From an uncultured Capnocytophaga sp. (GTDB lineage Bacteria > Bacteroidota > Bacteroidia > Flavobacteriales > Flavobacteriaceae): 6,906 nucleotides of DNA. The notes under the pieces are model-generated. The model did no database searches, had not been told where the DNA came from, and saw nothing but the letters and a program-made list of their open reading frames with translations. Shown piece by piece: positions 4,881 through 6,906 of the stretch. The translations under genes were made by a program, and so were the position numbers. How positions within the stretch are numbered: the first letter of the stretch is position 1; each line of letters starts with the position of its first letter. The stretch spans positions 1 to 6,906 of the forward strand of contig CAJZFM010000117.1 in assembly GCA_915070235.1 (NCBI GenBank). The letters are read 5' to 3'.

Positions 4881-6905
4881 TTAGTTTCCTACTTCGCTGA
4901 TAAACTTGATACGATAGAGGCGTAACTCGTCGTCTTCATAATCTCCGCCAAACTCCTTGGAGGCTACGGAAATCTTATCAGTATCGGCATTTAAGAAATA
5001 GTCATGGAGTTCTTCCTGTTGCTCTTCGTCCAAGATCTCATCTATCCAATAGTTGATATTGATTTTGGTACCACTATATACGATTTGCTCCATTTCCTTG
5101 AGAAACTCATCTATGGAGAGTCCTTTGGCCTTGGCAATATCGGGGAGCGGTAGTTTCTTATCTATGTTTTGGATAATGAACAACTTAAGAGCGGAATTGG
5201 AGCCTGTAGTCTTTACGATAAGGTCTTCAGGGCGTATGATGTCATTTTCCTCTACATATTTGCTAATCAAGGCAACGAAGTCCTTACCATATTTCTTAGC
5301 CTTTCCTTCTCCTACGCCAAAGACATTGGTCAGTTCCGAGATGGTAATAGGATATTTCATACACATATCCTCCAAAGAAGCATCTTGGAAGACCACAAAA
5401 GGAGGCACGCCAAACTCCTTAGCCACCTTTTTGCGCAAGTCCTTGAGGTACTTTAAGAGTGTTTCATCAAGAACAGAAACGGTATTCTTAGCAGGTTCTT
5501 CTATATCTTCCTCAAAATTATGGTCTTCGGTCATCATAAAGGAGTGTGGTTTTTTGAGAAAATCACGTCCTTTGTCAGTGAGGAACATTACCCCATAGGT
5601 CTCTATATCTTTACGAATATAATCATTGACCATCACCTGGCGAATCAGCGCCATCCAGAAGCGACTATCAAACTCCGCACCACAGGCGAAAAAATCCTGT
5701 TGGTCAAAGAGATTGGACTTGATAACGGCTGAGTATTTCCCTGTCAGTACATTCACCAAATCCTTGGCTTTGAGCCTTTGTCGGGTTTTGTCAATCACGT
5801 CCAAGAGCATGAATACTTGGTCTTTAGCTTCCTTCTTGGTCTTAGGGTAGCGCATATTGTCGTCCATATTGGCTCCCTCACCATTGATTTCGTCAAACTC
5901 TTCTCCGAAGTAGTGTAGAATGAACTTGCGTCGGGAGCTGGAGGTCTCGGCATAAGCGACCATATCCTGCAAGAGGGCTTGTCCTACCTCTTGTTCGGCT
6001 ATCGGCTTACTTACCATGAATTTCTCCAATTTCTCTATGTCCTTATAGCAGTAGAAAGCCAGGCAATAGCCCTCTCCGCCGTCGCGACCTGCACGACCTG
6101 TCTCTTGGTAATAGCTCTCAATACTCTTAGGAATATCATAGTGAATCACAAAGCGCACATCGGGCTTATCAATTCCCATACCAAAGGCAATGGTAGCCAC
6201 CACCACCTCTACTTCTTCCATGAGGAACATATCTTGGTGCTTAGCACGGGTCTTAGCGTCCAATCCTGCATGGTAGGGGATTGCGGTAATACCATTGACC
6301 TGTAGTGTCTGCGCCAGTTCTTCCACGCTTTTGCGGCTTAGGCAATAGATAATACCCGATTGGCCTGGGCGTTGCTTGACAAAACGAATGATATCACTAT
6401 TGATATTCTTTGTTTTAGGGCGTACCTCATAGTAGAGGTTGGGACGGTTAAATGACGATTTGAATACATTGGCCTGCGGAATTCCCAAGTTCTTGAGAAT
6501 GTCCTCCTGTACCTTGGTAGTAGCTGTAGCAGTAAGGGCTATGATAGGGATTCCTTCGCCCAAGCGCTCGATAATCATCTTGATATTGCGATATTCAGGG
6601 CGGAAGTCATGTCCCCATTCGGAAATACAGTGAGCCTCATCTACCGCTACGAAAGAGATGTTGATTGTTCTAAGAAAATCGGCATACTCGTCTTTGGTCA
6701 GGGATTCAGGGGCTACATATAGCAGCTTGGTATCTCCGTTGCGAATATCCTCCATAACGGTACGTATTTCTCCCTTGGTAAGGGAGGAGTTCAGTACATG
6801 GGCGATTTTATCAGTGCCAGAGATGCCGCGCACGACATCTACTTGGTTCTTCATCAGGGCGATAAGGGGAGAGATCACAATAGCTGTCCCTTCCTTCAAC
6901 AGGGC
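4881..6905 (-). CDS. recQ: ATP-dependent DNA helicase RecQ, 5' truncated
   Basis: Superfamily 2 3'-to-5' DNA helicase for recombination and repair. The frame stays open to the window edge (A-L-L precede KEGTAIVISPLIALMKNQVD), so the TTG at 6899 is not the start. About 50 N-terminal residues with Walker A are missing. Counting from that TTG codon: motif Ia at 8-20, DEAH box at 87-90, aromatic-rich loop CISEWGHDFRPEYRNI, motif III ALTATAT at 121-127, motif V VATIAFGMGIDKPD, and motif VI QETGRAGRDG at 265-274. The zinc-binding module region (about 317-352) keeps the flanking AETS...RRKFILHYFGEEF and MRYP but has no cysteine. An RQC winged helix follows (about 358-450), then an acidic linker, an HRDC domain (about 476-550), and a C-terminal region (about 565-625) resembling the helix-turn-helix seen in Bacteroidota RecQ. 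The tail is acidic. The gene leads a possible four-gene minus-strand run. Confidence 0.96.
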   Translation of the reverse strand, partial: ALLKEGTAIVISPLIALMKNQVDVVRGISGTDKIAHVLNSSLTKGEIRTVMEDIRNGDTKLLYVAPESLTKDEYADFLRTINISFVAVDEAHCISEWGHDFRPEYRNIKMIIERLGEGIPIIALTATATTKVQEDILKNLGIPQANVFKSSFNRPNLYYEVRPKTKNINSDIIRFVKQRPGQSGIIYCLSRKSVEELAQTLQVNGITAIPYHAGLDAKTRAKHQDMFLMEEVEVVVATIAFGMGIDKPDVRFVIHYDIPKSIESYYQETGRAGRDGGEGYCLAFYCYKDIEKLEKFMVSKPIAEQEVGQALLQDMVAYAETSSSRRKFILHYFGEEFDEINGEGANMDDNMRYPKTKKEAKDQVFMLLDVIDKTRQRLKAKDLVNVLTGKYSAVIKSNLFDQQDFFACGAEFDSRFWMALIRQVMVNDYIRKDIETYGVMFLTDKGRDFLKKPHSFMMTEDHNFEEDIEEPAKNTVSVLDETLLKYLKDLRKKVAKEFGVPPFVVFQDASLEDMCMKYPITISELTNVFGVGEGKAKKYGKDFVALISKYVEENDIIRPEDLIVKTTGSNSALKLFIIQNIDKKLPLPDIAKAKGLSIDEFLKEMEQIVYSGTKININYWIDEILDEEQQEELHDYFLNADTDKISVASKEFGGDYEDDELRLYRIKFISEVGN

Positions 6906-6906
6906 A

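Noticed and set aside
5053..5598. 181-codon open frame on the plus strand, antisense to recQ
   Set aside because: RecQ is clearly coding on the other strand here; the antisense translation has no domain, signal or coupling to a neighbour and reads as composition shadow.
6897..6899. TTG at 6899 as the recQ start
   Set aside because: The upstream codons A-L-L continue the conserved RecQ core and Walker A must lie further upstream, outside the window.

Overview
This 6.9 kb window looks like chromosomal DNA from a member of the Bacteroidota, class Flavobacteriia. A Capnocytophaga-like oral or host-associated genus is my best guess, but only a guess. The clues are the Flavobacteria-like RecQ and GlnRS sequences, the lack of Shine-Dalgarno motifs before every start (leaders are A-rich instead), a possible TAnnTTTG box, a short Cys-ending lipoprotein signal and a signal peptide ending in Gly-Gln. 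I see no RNA gene, insertion sequence, CRISPR array or integrase, and no gap longer than 84 bases between genes.

Left part, plus strand (1-2131): three tightly overlapping genes. They are the 3' part of an ABC-2 type transporter permease, a hotdog-fold (4HBT/YbgC-like) acyl-CoA thioesterase, and an OmpR/PhoB-type DNA-binding regulator whose receiver domain has lost its phospho-acceptor aspartate and other switch residues. The overlaps of 26 and 31 bases point to one translationally coupled operon. Its theme may be acyl or lipid-linked product export; membership of a flexirubin/aryl-polyene pigment cluster is possible but unproven.

Right part, minus strand (2147-6906): four genes read leftward in the order recQ (5' end outside the window), a small exported barrel-like protein of unknown function, glnS, and a CAP/SCP-domain lipoprotein. 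Gaps are 28, 42 and 84 bases, so they may be co-transcribed. The 84-base gap contains an unannotated 26-codon ORF that fits it almost exactly. RecQ has lost all the cysteines of its usual zinc-binding module.

The two gene sets converge at 2132-2146, inside a perfect 17-bp inverted repeat that probably forms a bidirectional terminator. The most unusual non-coding signal is a degenerate period-7 motif, roughly ANTRAAN read in the mRNA direction. It lies at the ends of the regulator, CAP gene and glnS and fills the last 28 bases before two start codons. Because each unit carries TAA or TGA and 7 is not a multiple of 3, three units in a row give a stop in every reading frame.
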